Source: Cyathus striatus (Eukaryota; Basidiomycota; Agaricomycetes; Agaricales; Nidulariaceae). From it: a DNA stretch of 64,000 nt. The DNA lies in NCBI GenBank assembly GCA_025738555.1, contig JAOVFP010000002.1, positions 248,001 to 312,000 of the forward strand, read 5' to 3'. The translations under genes and the position numbers were made by a program. Position 1 is the stretch's first letter. Every line of letters starts with the position of its first letter. Below, one piece after another: positions 12,147 to 23,368 of this stretch. A model generated the notes under the pieces. The model saw only the letters and a program-made list of their open reading frames with translations. It was not told the DNA's origin and did not search any database.

Positions 12147-13435
12147 TCTATGTATATGTATTAGTAGAAGCAGTGCGCGATGAAGATATAATACAGACAA
12201 TAAGTGTAAACTATACTGTATACTATAACGAACTGGTGCCATCTCCACACACACCTGGCAACACGCCACTCTGAACACATCGCACTACATAGCGTTGACA
12301 CTAAGGAAGTAGTAATGTACCCTATCTCATTAAATAAGCTTGATGTATTCTAATGTTCAAATATCAATTGAAAGCAGATCCCTATGTCCTTTACCCTGCT
12401 GCCTCGAGAAAACGAACAGCAACTTCCAACCTTGATATATGATTATCGGTACGGGTGACTATACCATAGCGATATTCAAGTTTCCACTGGTTTATTTTGA
12501 AAAGTGACTACTCATCCCAGTGTATAACTGGAACTACTAGATTTTCCACTCTGTTGAACATGTTCCGGTGTTCGCTTACAGGAACTCATTCTTTCTCACA
12601 GCAATATATTTATCACTACCTGCAATTATGTTCCGTAGATTTTATTTCTTTCAACGTTAACTAGCATTTTGGAAGGCAGCACCAAGTTGACGGTATGTAC
12701 AACAGGAGCTAGCAGTGCCAGTATAGGTGAAATTCGCTCTGAATTCAACAAGTTCTTTATCGTCATATTCGAGCTGGCTATCACTTATTAAGTAATAAGT
12801 ATGAACGTGAACAGCTTCGGTAACTAAATGTTAAGTACTGAGTACTGAGTAGCAAGTACTGATTATGCAAAACGGACCTGGAATAATCAAGGAATAATCA
12901 CCTATCACGATACCACTAGTAAGTAGCACTATCATCCAGTTCGAGTACATAAAATTTTGAGGAAGCATCGCTACAATGAATTAGAAGTTGTGATTATATT
13001 TCTTGATATTTCCTTTTCAACGTAACCATTGTTCGCCCAGTTTGGTGTTAGATCTAAGCGAGGAATCCAGGCGGAACTTGAAGTCGGGACGATTAAATTT
13101 CAGTAGAATTTCGTTTGAAAATTCTTTAGTTTTCATGCAATATTACATCGACCACTTCGTAGTTAATTGACGAGTCGGTCCCCAGGACGCAGAGACTGCG
13201 CTCAGGAAGTTCGGAGGAAGGCAAGGCTTAACCGTGGTAAAAAACAGGGTCGGACCTCAGTTCGATTGCCGAATCTCGGGGGCGCCACCAAACAATGAAG
13301 CAACACGCGTCACGATCACGTGCAGTTCGAACCAGCATCAAATTGCAATACCATCCCGTCCTCGCTCCGAACAACATCCTCCTCCACCTCCCACATACCC
13401 CACCACCCCCACCACCCCCTCCTCCCCGATACCCA
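12147..13435. other. no gene recognised upstream of kinase
   Basis: No coding signal. Around 12835-12865 there is a short cluster of GTACTGA repeats. The region just upstream of the kinase start (about 13375-13430) is an almost pure C-rich, CCACC/CCCC-rich tract, probably part of the promoter or 5' leader. Confidence 0.3.
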
Positions 13436-16400
13436 ATGTCTAACTTCCTGGACCTATACGAACCTCTGGACATCATAGGAAATGGCTCTTTTGGCATCAT
13501 ACGGAAGGTGAAGAGAAAGGCTGATGGACAGGTGGGTTTGTTTATGCCACTACACTGAGGGACGGAGGGTACTGATGCATGGGTGTTTGTGGGAAGATTT
13601 TCGCTAGGAAGGAACTTTACTTTGATCGTATGAATGAGAGAGATAGAAAGCAAATCGTAGCTGAAGTGTACGTCCTGCCCCCCATCCCACCATACCTACC
13701 TACCGAGGGCTCCCCACCGCGCACAACTAACCTCACCCACCCGTCTTAGGAACATCCTGAAAGACCTACACCACGAACACATAGTGCGCTACCACGACAG
13801 GCACGTCGACCGCGACGCCGGCATCCTTTACATACTCATGGAATACTGCGGCGGCGGAGACCTCTCGACTGTCATTAAACAAGCTACGAAGATTAATCGC
13901 CCCATACCCGAAGACACGATCTGGCATTACTTCATGCAGATTCTGCTGGCGCTGCAACATTGTCATCATCCGGGGCACGGGAGGGCTGCTAGTGGAGGGG
14001 AGGGGCGGGGTGGGAAGAGAGTAATAAGAGGCCGCAGATTTTGCATAGGGATTTGAAACCTGATAATGGTTCGTTTCGCTCTGTGTTTGTGCAAGGGGAG
14101 GGTGCTGATTGTGTATGGGGATATAGTGTTTTTGGACGAAAGTGGATCAGTCAAGTTGGGTGACTTTGGCCTTTCGAAGGCACTTTCGCAGGCTAGCTTT
14201 GCGAATACTTATGTTGGGGTACGTCCTCCCTTCACCCCCCTCTTTCTCCCGCTCCCTGTCACCTCCCCGCTCCTCCTCTTTCTCCCCCTACAACACAGCT
14301 AACGCCCCAACAGACACCGTACTACATGTCCCCCGAACTAATGCAAGAAAAAGCATACGATTCCAAATCGGACATATGGTCCCTCGGATGTCTCATCTAC
14401 GAACTATGTGCCTTCAAGCCACCGTTTCACGAAGCCAAGACACATTCGGAGTTGAGTATATTTATACGGTGCGTCCCTCCTCTCACCCACCTTCTACGTT
14501 GCTTCTATGAGGAGAAGCTGATGTGGGTGTTTGATATGGTATAGGAACGGACGCATTCCACCGCTGCCGAGAGGGTATTCGCAGGCGCTTTCTGGAGTGA
14601 TTAAGAACATGTTGAGTTTGAACGTGCGTTTTCTCCTTTCTGTGACGCGTTGAGTGGAAGGAAGCTGATGGGATTGAGGGGATGATAGCCTGCGATGAGA
14701 CCTTCGGCGGCACAGTTGTTGCAGCATGAGAGGTTGGAGTTGGTGTTTAAGGTTTCTGAGGCTGAGAAGATGTACGTTCTTCTTCCGTTGCTTTCTGGCC
14801 TTCTTCCCCCACATTCCATTCTTCGCGTCTTTGTACCTTCGTACCTTACTTTGCCTTTTGGCCTTACTCCGCCTTTCTTACCCCTGCTTTTCTATCTTTC
14901 CCACACTTACCTTCCTCTCTTCCTTCACCACCATATCCTTCGTTATCATACCATACCTCCCCTTCTTCCCCTGCCTCCTCCCCGCCTACCCCACCTATCT
15001 GATCTACCTCCTTTTCATTTCTCGCCGTCTCTGTTGCCTTTCCCCCTACATCGCCTTCACTTGCTTCATCATCGCCTACTTTTCCGTCTTCCCCTTCCTT
15101 ACATACCTCATCTATGGACCTTCTCTCTGTCCCTCGTTACCTACTCCCTTTACTTCGTCTCCCCCTTTCTCACCTACCCCGTCCCCTTCTTATCCCTCCC
15201 CTTTCCCTTCACCTTTCTCACCTCCCACCTTCTTATCCTCCCTCCACCCCTTCTACCTTTTCCTTCTCCTTCCTCTCACTCTCTCCTACCTCACGCTAAC
15301 AACCACCCAGGCTCTCAACAGTCAGATCCCACCGCGCCACAATTAACACCAAAGAGCGCGAAGTCCTCATGCGCGAACAAGCCCTACACGAGAAGGAGCA
15401 ACACCTATCCACCCTCCTCTCGCAAAAAGATGCCCTCCTCGCACAAAAACAAGCTGAACTCATCTCTCTCCAGTCGCAAAAGCAATCTGAAATCGCCACC
15501 TTGCAGGCGCATGTAGCGCACCTCCAACAACAGCTCCATTCTACACAGTCCGAGATAGATAAAGCCGTTAAGATCGCTGTGAATAGGAGAGAGGAGGAGC
15601 TCCGCGTGTTGGTGGAGAAGAGGGAGGCAGAGGTTGCGTGTGCTATTGCGAAGCGCGAAGAGGAGATTATGTTTAGTGTGCGTAAGAGGGGGGAGGAGAT
15701 GTTGGGTGTTTTTGCGAGACGGGAAGGGGAGTTGAAGAGGGAGGTCGATGAGAGTGTGCGTATTGTGCTTGAGAGGGAGGGGTGGATCCGACGGAGGGAG
15801 GAGGAGTTGAAGGCGTGGGAGGAGGGGCTTGAGAGGGAAAGGAAGGAGGTTGAGGTATTGATTGGACAATTTGAGGAGGATGTTAAAGGTTCGTTTTTGT
15901 TCGAGAATGAAGGGCGGTTTTGCTGATAAGTTTTGTGGGGTAGGAAAATCGAAACCTCTGGAAGAAGTCAAAAACGTCCCTGCACACCGCTCACAATCAC
16001 CCCACCCAACGATCCGGGCGAAAATCCAACCTACACCTAAACCGGCTCCGCACCCTTTTCCACCGCTCGAAACGCCCATTACAAGGCCGAATTTCGAGGC
16101 ATATGTGCCTTCTGCTATGAAAGGCGTTGTGTTAACTTCTACGGGGGAGACGCTGGAGACGCCTTCTCCGGCTGAGGTTGCGAGTATATTTGATGCGTCG
16201 CCGAAGGTTGGCCTAAATTTTGCGAAGATATTTGATTTTGAGGAGGGGGATGAGGATGGGGAGGAAGAAGAGGGGGAGTTGAGGAGGACTGTTAGGGATG
16301 ATAAGGGGTTGAGGGCTGCTAGTCCCAGTGATCGCAAGGAGAAGGAGAAGGAGAGGCAAAAGAGGAGTTTGAGGAGGGCTAAGACTTTTGCTGCTGGGGA

Positions 16401-17352
16401 GGGAGAGGACGGGGATGTGGATGTTGCTTCGAGTAATTCGAGCTCTAATTCTAATTCGACGTCCACAGCGGGGAGTTCTGTGCAGCCACAGCAACAACAG
16501 CAGCAGCAGCAGGCGGGCGCGTTTAAGCCTACGAGGCTGAGGAAGCCTTCGATTCGGGGGTTGTCGAGGACCAAGTCTGCTCCGCTTTATAGGGCCGGAG
16601 ATGCTTCTGAAGCTGAGGCGGGTGCAGAGACCGATGTGGAGCTGGGCCCTTATGCGTCTGAGACGGAGGGGAGGAAGGCCAAAGCTTCCACTTCCATTTC
16701 CACTTCCACGTCTACGTCCACGTCCACCTCGTCGGGTGCGAAGGCGAAAGCAAAAGGATCAACATCAACATCAACCAACTCGAAATCGGCGAATTCAAAA
16801 TCGGGGAGTAAACCGAAACCGCTCTCGCATCCGCATTTGCACTCTGTTACGAGGTCGGTTACATTTCCAGTGTCCTCGTCATCGGCGTCGAGTAAGGCAC
16901 CGGTGTATGATGTGAATGATGAGGAGAATTTGCCAAGTCCGTTTTTGAGGAAGGTGGATAGGGGTGGTGTGTTGCCTCCTGCTAGTTATTCTGCTGCTGC
17001 TGGGTCTAGTGCAAAGGGTGGTTCGGGGGGTGCGTCGGGGTCGACTTCTGCTGCTGGGAAGGCTGCTACTGGTTCGAATTCGAATTCGAATTTAGCATCT
17101 GCGTCTGGGAGTATGGCAGGAGCAGCGGCTGCGGCTGCTGCGAAGACGAAGAAGAGAACTAGTATGGGGAATACGTTACGGGCTATTGCTGCTGCGAATA
17201 ATGTTAAGCGGACGAGTGATGCGCATCAGGCGGAGGATTCTGCGAAGGGAGGGGATCCGACTTCGTCAGCGCCGGCGGCGAGGGCAAGACCTGCGCTTGC
17301 TAGTGCGCGACGGGCGACTGAGGAGGCTAAGAAGGCGCTTTCGAGGTCGTAG
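13436..17352 (+). CDS. NIMA-type serine/threonine protein kinase with long coiled-coil and low-complexity tail
   Basis: Exons: 13436-13531, 13597-13667, 13750-14068, 14127-14218, 14314-14468, 14545-14623, 14689-14771, 15311-15888, 15944-17352, about 960 codons. Kinase features in order: glycine loop GNGSFG at residues 15-20, the lysine in ARKEL near 36, catalytic HRDLKPDN near 156, DFG near 177, and TPYYMSPE in the activation segment. The insert between the HCHHP motif and HRDLKPDN is typical of NIMA/Nek kinases of the KIN3/Fin1 type, which control mitotic entry, spindle poles and septation. A charged coiled coil follows (residues about 300-490), then a long Ser/Thr-, Gln- and Ala-rich tail. 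Two oddities: exon 3 is one base out of phase in a G-rich stretch (13975-14030), and the intron at 14772-15310 is 539 nt and nearly all pyrimidine. The open minus-strand frame at 15405-16574 is a shadow. Confidence 0.8.
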
Positions 17353-19045
17353 TTGATGTCATTGGCGCTGACTAGGTGCGGTGGGGAATTTCTCTGACGA
17401 TAATAGGGTGAGGCTGATCCTGAACGTCGTGTTGGGTAGATTTGAAACTGATACATACAAGTAATTTATTATGTACATTGACACACTCCTTTTTTTCCTT
17501 TTTTTTTTCTATCTACGCATGGTTTTTACGTTTTTATGTTGTGTTTTATGGTTGTTTATGCATTGCGGCTAAATGTAATATGGCTAGCGGGCTGTATGTT
17601 TGGGGCTGTTTGGATCGAAAGGCGATATCATTAACGGCTCCCAGTTTCTTGGTTTTACTTCCCTCATCCACGACCAACCCACGACTCACTGCTCAGAACC
17701 CATCGACTCATCTTCGACTCATCACTAAATTTGGGAAAAGATTAAAGTTCATCGAGAAAAGGTAAATGTTATGTAAGTGTTTTCGAAACCTCTCACGCAA
17801 CTCTCACGTATGTATTTAATTTTTTTTGTCTGATATATGCAGAGTATGCGAAGTATAGTAGCGATGTTTATCGGTTAAAATTCCAGAGGAGTAAAGCAGT
17901 ATTTATTTCTATTCTAGTATACATGCTATGTATCTTATCTATTCACATACATTACTGAGTACTACTACATAGTATATACCGTGTCACGCAGACATCTGCT
18001 AGTCATGATTAACATAACTTGAGAATAATATCACCTACCTGTAGGCAACGTACCTTGGTAGTATCCACTTACAGCTTAGGACTACTTAGTTCTATGTAAA
18101 GCTACGCGGTAGCTGGCAAGGGCGTCGTCCTTTTATGCATTTTGAATGGGTGGTTAGTCAGCATCCACCGGATCTTGCTCAGTCTGGGAAAAGATGCTTA
18201 CAAGACCTGGAACCAGGCGCAGCCGCTTCGAGAAAGGTCTAGTTCCTTTCCACTTTTATGTGCTTTCTCCTTCAAGCTTTTTCAAACCGTGTCACAAACT
18301 TTGAATTGACGATTTCGGCACTTTTTACTTTTATTTTAATTCATCTCGCGTGAATCATTCCAAAAGTTACCGGTGACCTGGTAGATAACAAATACAATGA
18401 AGGTTGATATGGGATACACAATATTATCTTATACTATAATCTAGGCATAATCTTAAGAATACATTATCATTAGTTATATTTAAGTCATGGCATTAGCACG
18501 AAGAGCCGTGCTTTACATTGTCATATAATAACATTTTAATACCTGCATTGACACTTTTCATGCACTTTTCAATCATGTATAAGGCTTAATATATTGCAAT
18601 ATGTTTTCGACTTTCGTGACAGAATCGCGATTACTATCTAAATGACGATCAATACACAGCAACAAGGTTTCAAAAGTCATCTGAAGTTTTTGGAGCCTTG
18701 CCACCGACATATTCGCAGCTTACTTAATACTCGTAATAACAAAAAGACTATCGAGGAGAAAAGGTGAGTACAGTATATAAATGCTTCAACCAAAGGTAAA
18801 TCTGAATCCATAATGTTAACATTTACCTCGCTGTTCGCTATTGCATAGTTCCGTGGAATGCTAATAGTAAAGGCTAAACGCGATAAGTTGAAACCAATAA
18901 CTGGTCATTATCGGTGCACGTACGTATCCGATGTTTACATTAATTTATTCAACATTGAAAATTTAATGTCGTCCTGTGCCAGTAACGTACACTGCGGGAC
19001 CAATCTCTACCTTTTCCTTCACCGGCTGAAAGTGCCACCTTGGCC
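17353..19045. other. 3' flank of kinase and AT-rich intergenic sequence
   Basis: A 107-codon frame at 17442-17765 lies where the kinase 3' UTR should be and has T-tracts; I see no protein family in it. From 17800 on, the sequence is AT-rich without coding features. An 87-codon frame at 18858-19121 overlaps the last exon of the next gene on the other strand and is taken as a shadow. Confidence 0.3.
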
Positions 19046-19757
19046 TTACTGGATGGATAGTGGAGAATTCCCGCAAGGAAAGCTGATCAATAATGTGCTG
19101 AAGTTAGTAAGAGTCGAATGAAACTGACATTGAAATATTCTAACCGTTAGGTCGTCAAGACCAATACAATATTCGGTGCCCTTTATGTTACCCAGTCCTT
19201 TAATGCTGAATAAAGCATTCGTAAGGTCTGTGGAAACTCGTTTATAGAGAGATAAAGACAAACATGTACGAGTCGCCAATGTGGTATGCAACAACAGTCC
19301 AGGTAACGTCAGTGTTTGTGTTAAGAATAACAGGCATCACAGATAACGTCATAGAGCTAAGCCTGTCCCATGTCTTATGTGTGTTGCCATCGCCGGGATA
19401 GGCTGAAATCGTGACTTCTAAGTCACCTTTATGTTCGACTTTCCACTATAATAATAGATATCTGTAGTGAGCACTGCCTTAAGATGTCAGAACAACATGA
19501 AGTACCATTTGAGGGTTATTCTTCAACGTTCGGTCTCTCAATACCAGATCATTATCGTGTGCCCCTATGCTGACGTAGCGGTGGGATGTCGTATCCGATT
19601 CCGACTTTCCAGAATCGTTGGCATTATTGCTATCGTCGAAGTATATGTGATAGATGCCAGATGGTACAGAGATCACGTTGTATGCGGGTGAGAGGTCGGT
19701 CCGTTGAAAAACCCACTCTGGCCTTCCTACCGAGTATTGAATACTAAAAGACTTCAC
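19046..19757 (-). CDS. small protein, possible beta-trefoil, paralogue B
   Basis: Minus-strand exons 19757-19506, 19445-19264 and 19205-19046 join in phase (introns of 60 and 58 nt) to about 197 residues. It shares with its neighbour A the pattern SGIYHIYF, an NPQM end of exon 1, WKVEHKGDLEVTISAYP, and GTEYCIGLDDLTVR near the end. Both introns sit at equivalent positions, and the second uses the same GTTTGT donor. Small proteins of this layout (N-terminal SGxYxI, repeated W-containing strands) resemble beta-trefoil lectin-like or inhibitor-like proteins of mushrooms, but I cannot assign a family securely. The N-terminus is about 30 residues longer than in A, so the start may be wrong. The C-terminus also runs about 40 residues past the stop of A. 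Confidence 0.5.
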
Positions 19758-19809
19758 AGCAATCTAATGAACCCTGTATGTAAGTGATGGTCAAAGTAGA
19801 TGTCGACAA

Positions 19810-20332
19810 TTATCTTACGTCATGTTCATCACGATCAACACAATGGTCGGTGCCGAGTCCCATGTTTGGTGGACGGAGCCTAGAAATAGTAAGTAGAAGT
19901 AAGACACCGACAATACCATGTGATAGTGGAGAAACACAAACTGGTACTTATTTCCCCCCACGTTGGTGGCTTTCCAGGTGGAATTTTTATTTGCGCTAAG
20001 AATAAGGGGTGTATTTGGACCAACGTTGCGGTGGACAGTGTCCCATATCATGGGCCCTTCCTCTTCGGGATAAGCGGAAATTGTAACCTCGTCGTTGCCT
20101 TTATTGACGACTTTCCACTGTAATATCGCGTTAATAGGAAATAATCGTTAAAGAATGAAGAAAGTATGACCTGTCGAGGGTGGAAGTTCTGCATAGGTTC
20201 CTGCTTCAACACTAGGCTATTGCCATATTTCCCAATGTTGGCGTAGCTGTGGAACGTTCCTATGACACGAGTGTCATAGTCGCTTTGATCGGCGATATGG
20301 ATGTAGTAGAGGCCAGATTCAAGAGGCGACAT
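19810..20332 (-). CDS. small protein, possible beta-trefoil, paralogue A
   Basis: Minus-strand exons 20332-20171, 20117-19942 and 19879-19810 (introns of 53 and 62 nt) give 135 residues. It begins MSPLESGLYYIHI, has WKVVNKGNDEVTISAYP at the start of exon 2 and TWKATNVGGNKYQ at its end, and finishes GTDHCVDRDEHDVR. No signal peptide is seen, as expected for a cytosolic fruiting-body lectin or inhibitor type. That assignment rests only on the general beta-trefoil-like layout. It lies in tandem with paralogue B, same strand, about 50 bp apart, pointing to a local duplication. Confidence 0.55.
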
Positions 20333-22289
20333 ACTTTATGTGGGATGAGTGGTTAGATGTTGCGTTTAGTACTTCGCTGCCCAATCATGGTTTTATATGC
20401 CACCAAGATATGTCGTTATACAAGTTAAAGTATGAGAACCGGAAGTTCATATCTCCGACACTGAGGCGTTTCGGTGGGTTCAAGTGACCAATGATTGATA
20501 GGTGGTATGGTAGAACATATCTATTATTGTGCATATTCGAATATTTCTGGGGTTGATAGAAGAATATCGCTCAGCTAATGTTTGCACTGACTTCTAAATA
20601 TGGTAAATACGAGCTATAAGAAGAATCTTCCTAGGAGATTAGATGCGCTCGCAAATTGACAACAAGCTAAGGCTGTGTTTCATTTGTGACGAGAATAGAA
20701 CATTGCAATTGCGCCACCAGAGAACGTGAAAGTAAAATCTAGAAATCTTAGCAAGCTCCACAGACTCGGCTAGCTCTGTATAGGTAACTAATAGCTAAAT
20801 TATAAGATGTTGTTCATCGTACTCTGTGAGCGAATCAAAAGACTGATAGTTCCGTGCTGAATGAGAATCGTCCCTTATTATGTGCGGACTGTAATGTTTA
20901 GACTTTAGTAGCGTTTACAGCAAGTTGGAAGGTTGGGTGCCTCGGTAATGACATTAAAACAGGCACTGCTAAGGCTTATAAGCAATGTGGTTAAAGTAAT
21001 GTATCTTTTTCGTTATGAATCCAGTTGCAAGTTAACATCTTGCAGTCACTTTCTGGCTGTGACTAGATAGCCAGTAAACCCTACGTTCCTTACCTTACCC
21101 GTCTACAGCTGGTCCAGGCTTGCGTACCAACAGCTTCCCTCACGAATTGGTGATAAGAGTCTGTAGTATTGTGCTATATCTCGATAACGAATCGGTACCA
21201 TAGTGTATAATAAAACAAATTGTTCCGAGTCAGGGGTCGTGCCACGCCAGCTCAGAAGCACGCCTACATATGATAATTTACCCAGCGCTCCCCGCCTTGT
21301 GTCTGCAATCATTGCTCTTGTAAGATGTAGTAAATTATGCAGTAGAGTAAAGAAAATAAATTTTAGTAATGTATGCCATACTTTATAGGTACATATATGA
21401 CAAAAACATATCAACTCATGCTATGTAGTACAAGTCAATAAGAATAAAGTAATATCAAATTATCCTCAGTGGTTGTATAAGTATTCATTTCAGTGTAGTG
21501 TAGTAGTACTAGTGAGTAACAATGCGATATCAATACGAGCTGGTAAGATGACTTCAGCTTAGATATTCAGCCCTGTAATAATTGAATCAACGTGCAATAT
21601 TACTTCACCCACTATAAATTGTTGTTTAAGCAACTTAATCAGTAAGATATTCACATTTTTAAAGTATTGTAATACTAAATAATTGCTTTACTTGCCTCCT
21701 CCACCGGTACGCCGTTAAAAGTCGTTAAAAATAGCTTGGTGATGAAGTATTTTATATTCTACCTGCTTTTGTATCTACTTCGTTATTTATTTTTATTTTT
21801 ATGCTCAGTCTTGTTCCATAAATTAGTAAGTAATCCTACCTACAACACTACTTGAGAACAATTGCAAGTTTCATTCTCGGTGTTAAAAATGACTAATATT
21901 ATTTATTTATGTGTATACGAATTGGTTCTATGTACTTACATGTAGGAAGTCCTTGGAACCTGCCAAGAATTGTCGAAACGATGCTGAGGGAGCTGAATCA
22001 GTTGTGCGAGCGTATAAAAGTTCCCACCTGGCACTAGACTCGTGAACCAGTAACTTACACCTCAGACAAGGGTGGATCAGATCGCCGTAAATATGGTACA
22101 ACCCGATTTACTAAACAATTAGAATAGTTATTAAAATATGTTATCTGACTGATGTGTGGGCAAATCTAGAATATGTGCAAGAATAGGAAAACTGACCGAT
22201 CCATGCACAATATTTTCAATAAGATCCGTGACCCCATCCGTTCCTAGGCCAATCGGAAAAATTTCGGAGGCTCGGTTCACGTTGCACAG
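20333..22289. other. no gene recognised
   Basis: AT-rich intergenic DNA. The longest frame (103 codons, 21414-21103 minus) has no family resemblance. No terminal repeats or tandem arrays were found here. Confidence 0.3.
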
Positions 22290-22292
22290 TTA

Positions 22293-23365
22293 CACGGCGA
22301 ACAAATGACGTTCCAGTACTGTCAAAGTCAGTCATTCCAGTAACTTTCCAGTGACCATTCCAATTCCAAACACGTGGACTACTCGTGTACCGGCTTGCAA
22401 ATACAAAGGATGTAGGTAGGCTGTCTTGCTTATATAATGGATAAGAACTGAACTGGTTTTGTCGAACACATGGCAGATTCCTTTGTGATTGGAAGGTTTT
22501 CTACACGGTATCATCATTCGGTGTGTTTCTAATTGCATCATACTTTTTTACTGGCATCTCTTGTATCTTCCTGCAAGAAATGTTCACTGGGTTATGTCGT
22601 CTCCCCTTAACTTCAAAATTAATATTTAGAATGCCAGTCACTTCATCCCCCCTCCTTGTCAACCATCTATTTCTTTCCTCATTTCATTGAAATATTTCCA
22701 CTATGCACCTCTAATAATATATAGAAATAACAAATGATTTTCTTTCTATCTCATAGTGGCTACTGTCACTAACATTGTAAGGGAGCGGGCATTCCAGGTC
22801 CGGTCATTCTCCTGTCTTACCTTTTTTTTTTTTTAGAGAAAAGGTGGTGTTAGTGTTGTACATACAACAACATAGCAATATAAGCAGTGTAAAATACCTA
22901 CAATTATAAGGGTGGCCAGCACCAAAAGATAGTGTAATATTCAATTGTGTTTGTGAGAGAAAATATATTGGTTCAACTGTATATTGCTACTAAAACTATT
23001 TTACACGTCATCTGTATTTTAAAAATCTACATCTGTGACCTAAATTTATTTCATCTATATAGAGAGAACTATTATATTATGTTCCATACATTACCGTGCA
23101 ATAATATGGATAACTCAGAGTGAAGGCCGATAGCCAGAGCGAGGCTTGGCCCTCTCCAGAAATACTTTCACATGCTGTTTGGACAGACATGCTGTCTACA
23201 TGTCATACCAAGCCAGCTCACCATTTGAGGCCACCTGTGCCACGTTTCCTTTGTTATAACAAGCCGGTAAGTTATATGTACACATGTTTGGAACTGGAAT
23301 CATGACTGGAAGGTTACTGGAATGACCAACCTTAGATGGTACTGGAACAACAATTGTTCGCCATG
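22293..23365. mobile_element. CAC-ended TIR element, copy 1 (1,073 bp, TSD TTA)
   Basis: The ends are long inverted repeats of about 110 bp, beginning CACGGCGAACAA on the left and CATGGCGAACAATTG on the right arm. Both arms contain GTCATTCCAGTAAC-like motifs. Three-base direct repeats TTA flank it (22290-22292, 23366-23368). A 3-bp duplication with a terminus starting CAC is compatible with CACTA/EnSpm or PIF-Harbinger. No transposase is present inside, only AT-rich sequence and a T-run at about 22823-22836, so it is non-autonomous. Confidence 0.7.
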
Positions 23366-23368
23366 TTA

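Noticed and set aside
12835..12865. Short GTACTGA repeats
   Set aside because: Only three to four imperfect copies in 30 bp; too short to assign a function.
14695..15516. A 273-codon plus-strand frame, and an overlapping 206-codon frame, across the kinase gene
   Set aside because: They read through the pyrimidine-rich intron; low-complexity Leu/Pro/Ser translations follow from C/T composition. Splicing 14771 to 15311 joins the kinase to the coiled coil in phase.
15405..16574. A 389-codon minus-strand frame
   Set aside because: It is antisense to the coiled-coil and tail exons of the kinase, which have consistent splice phases and domain content; the antisense protein is low-complexity.
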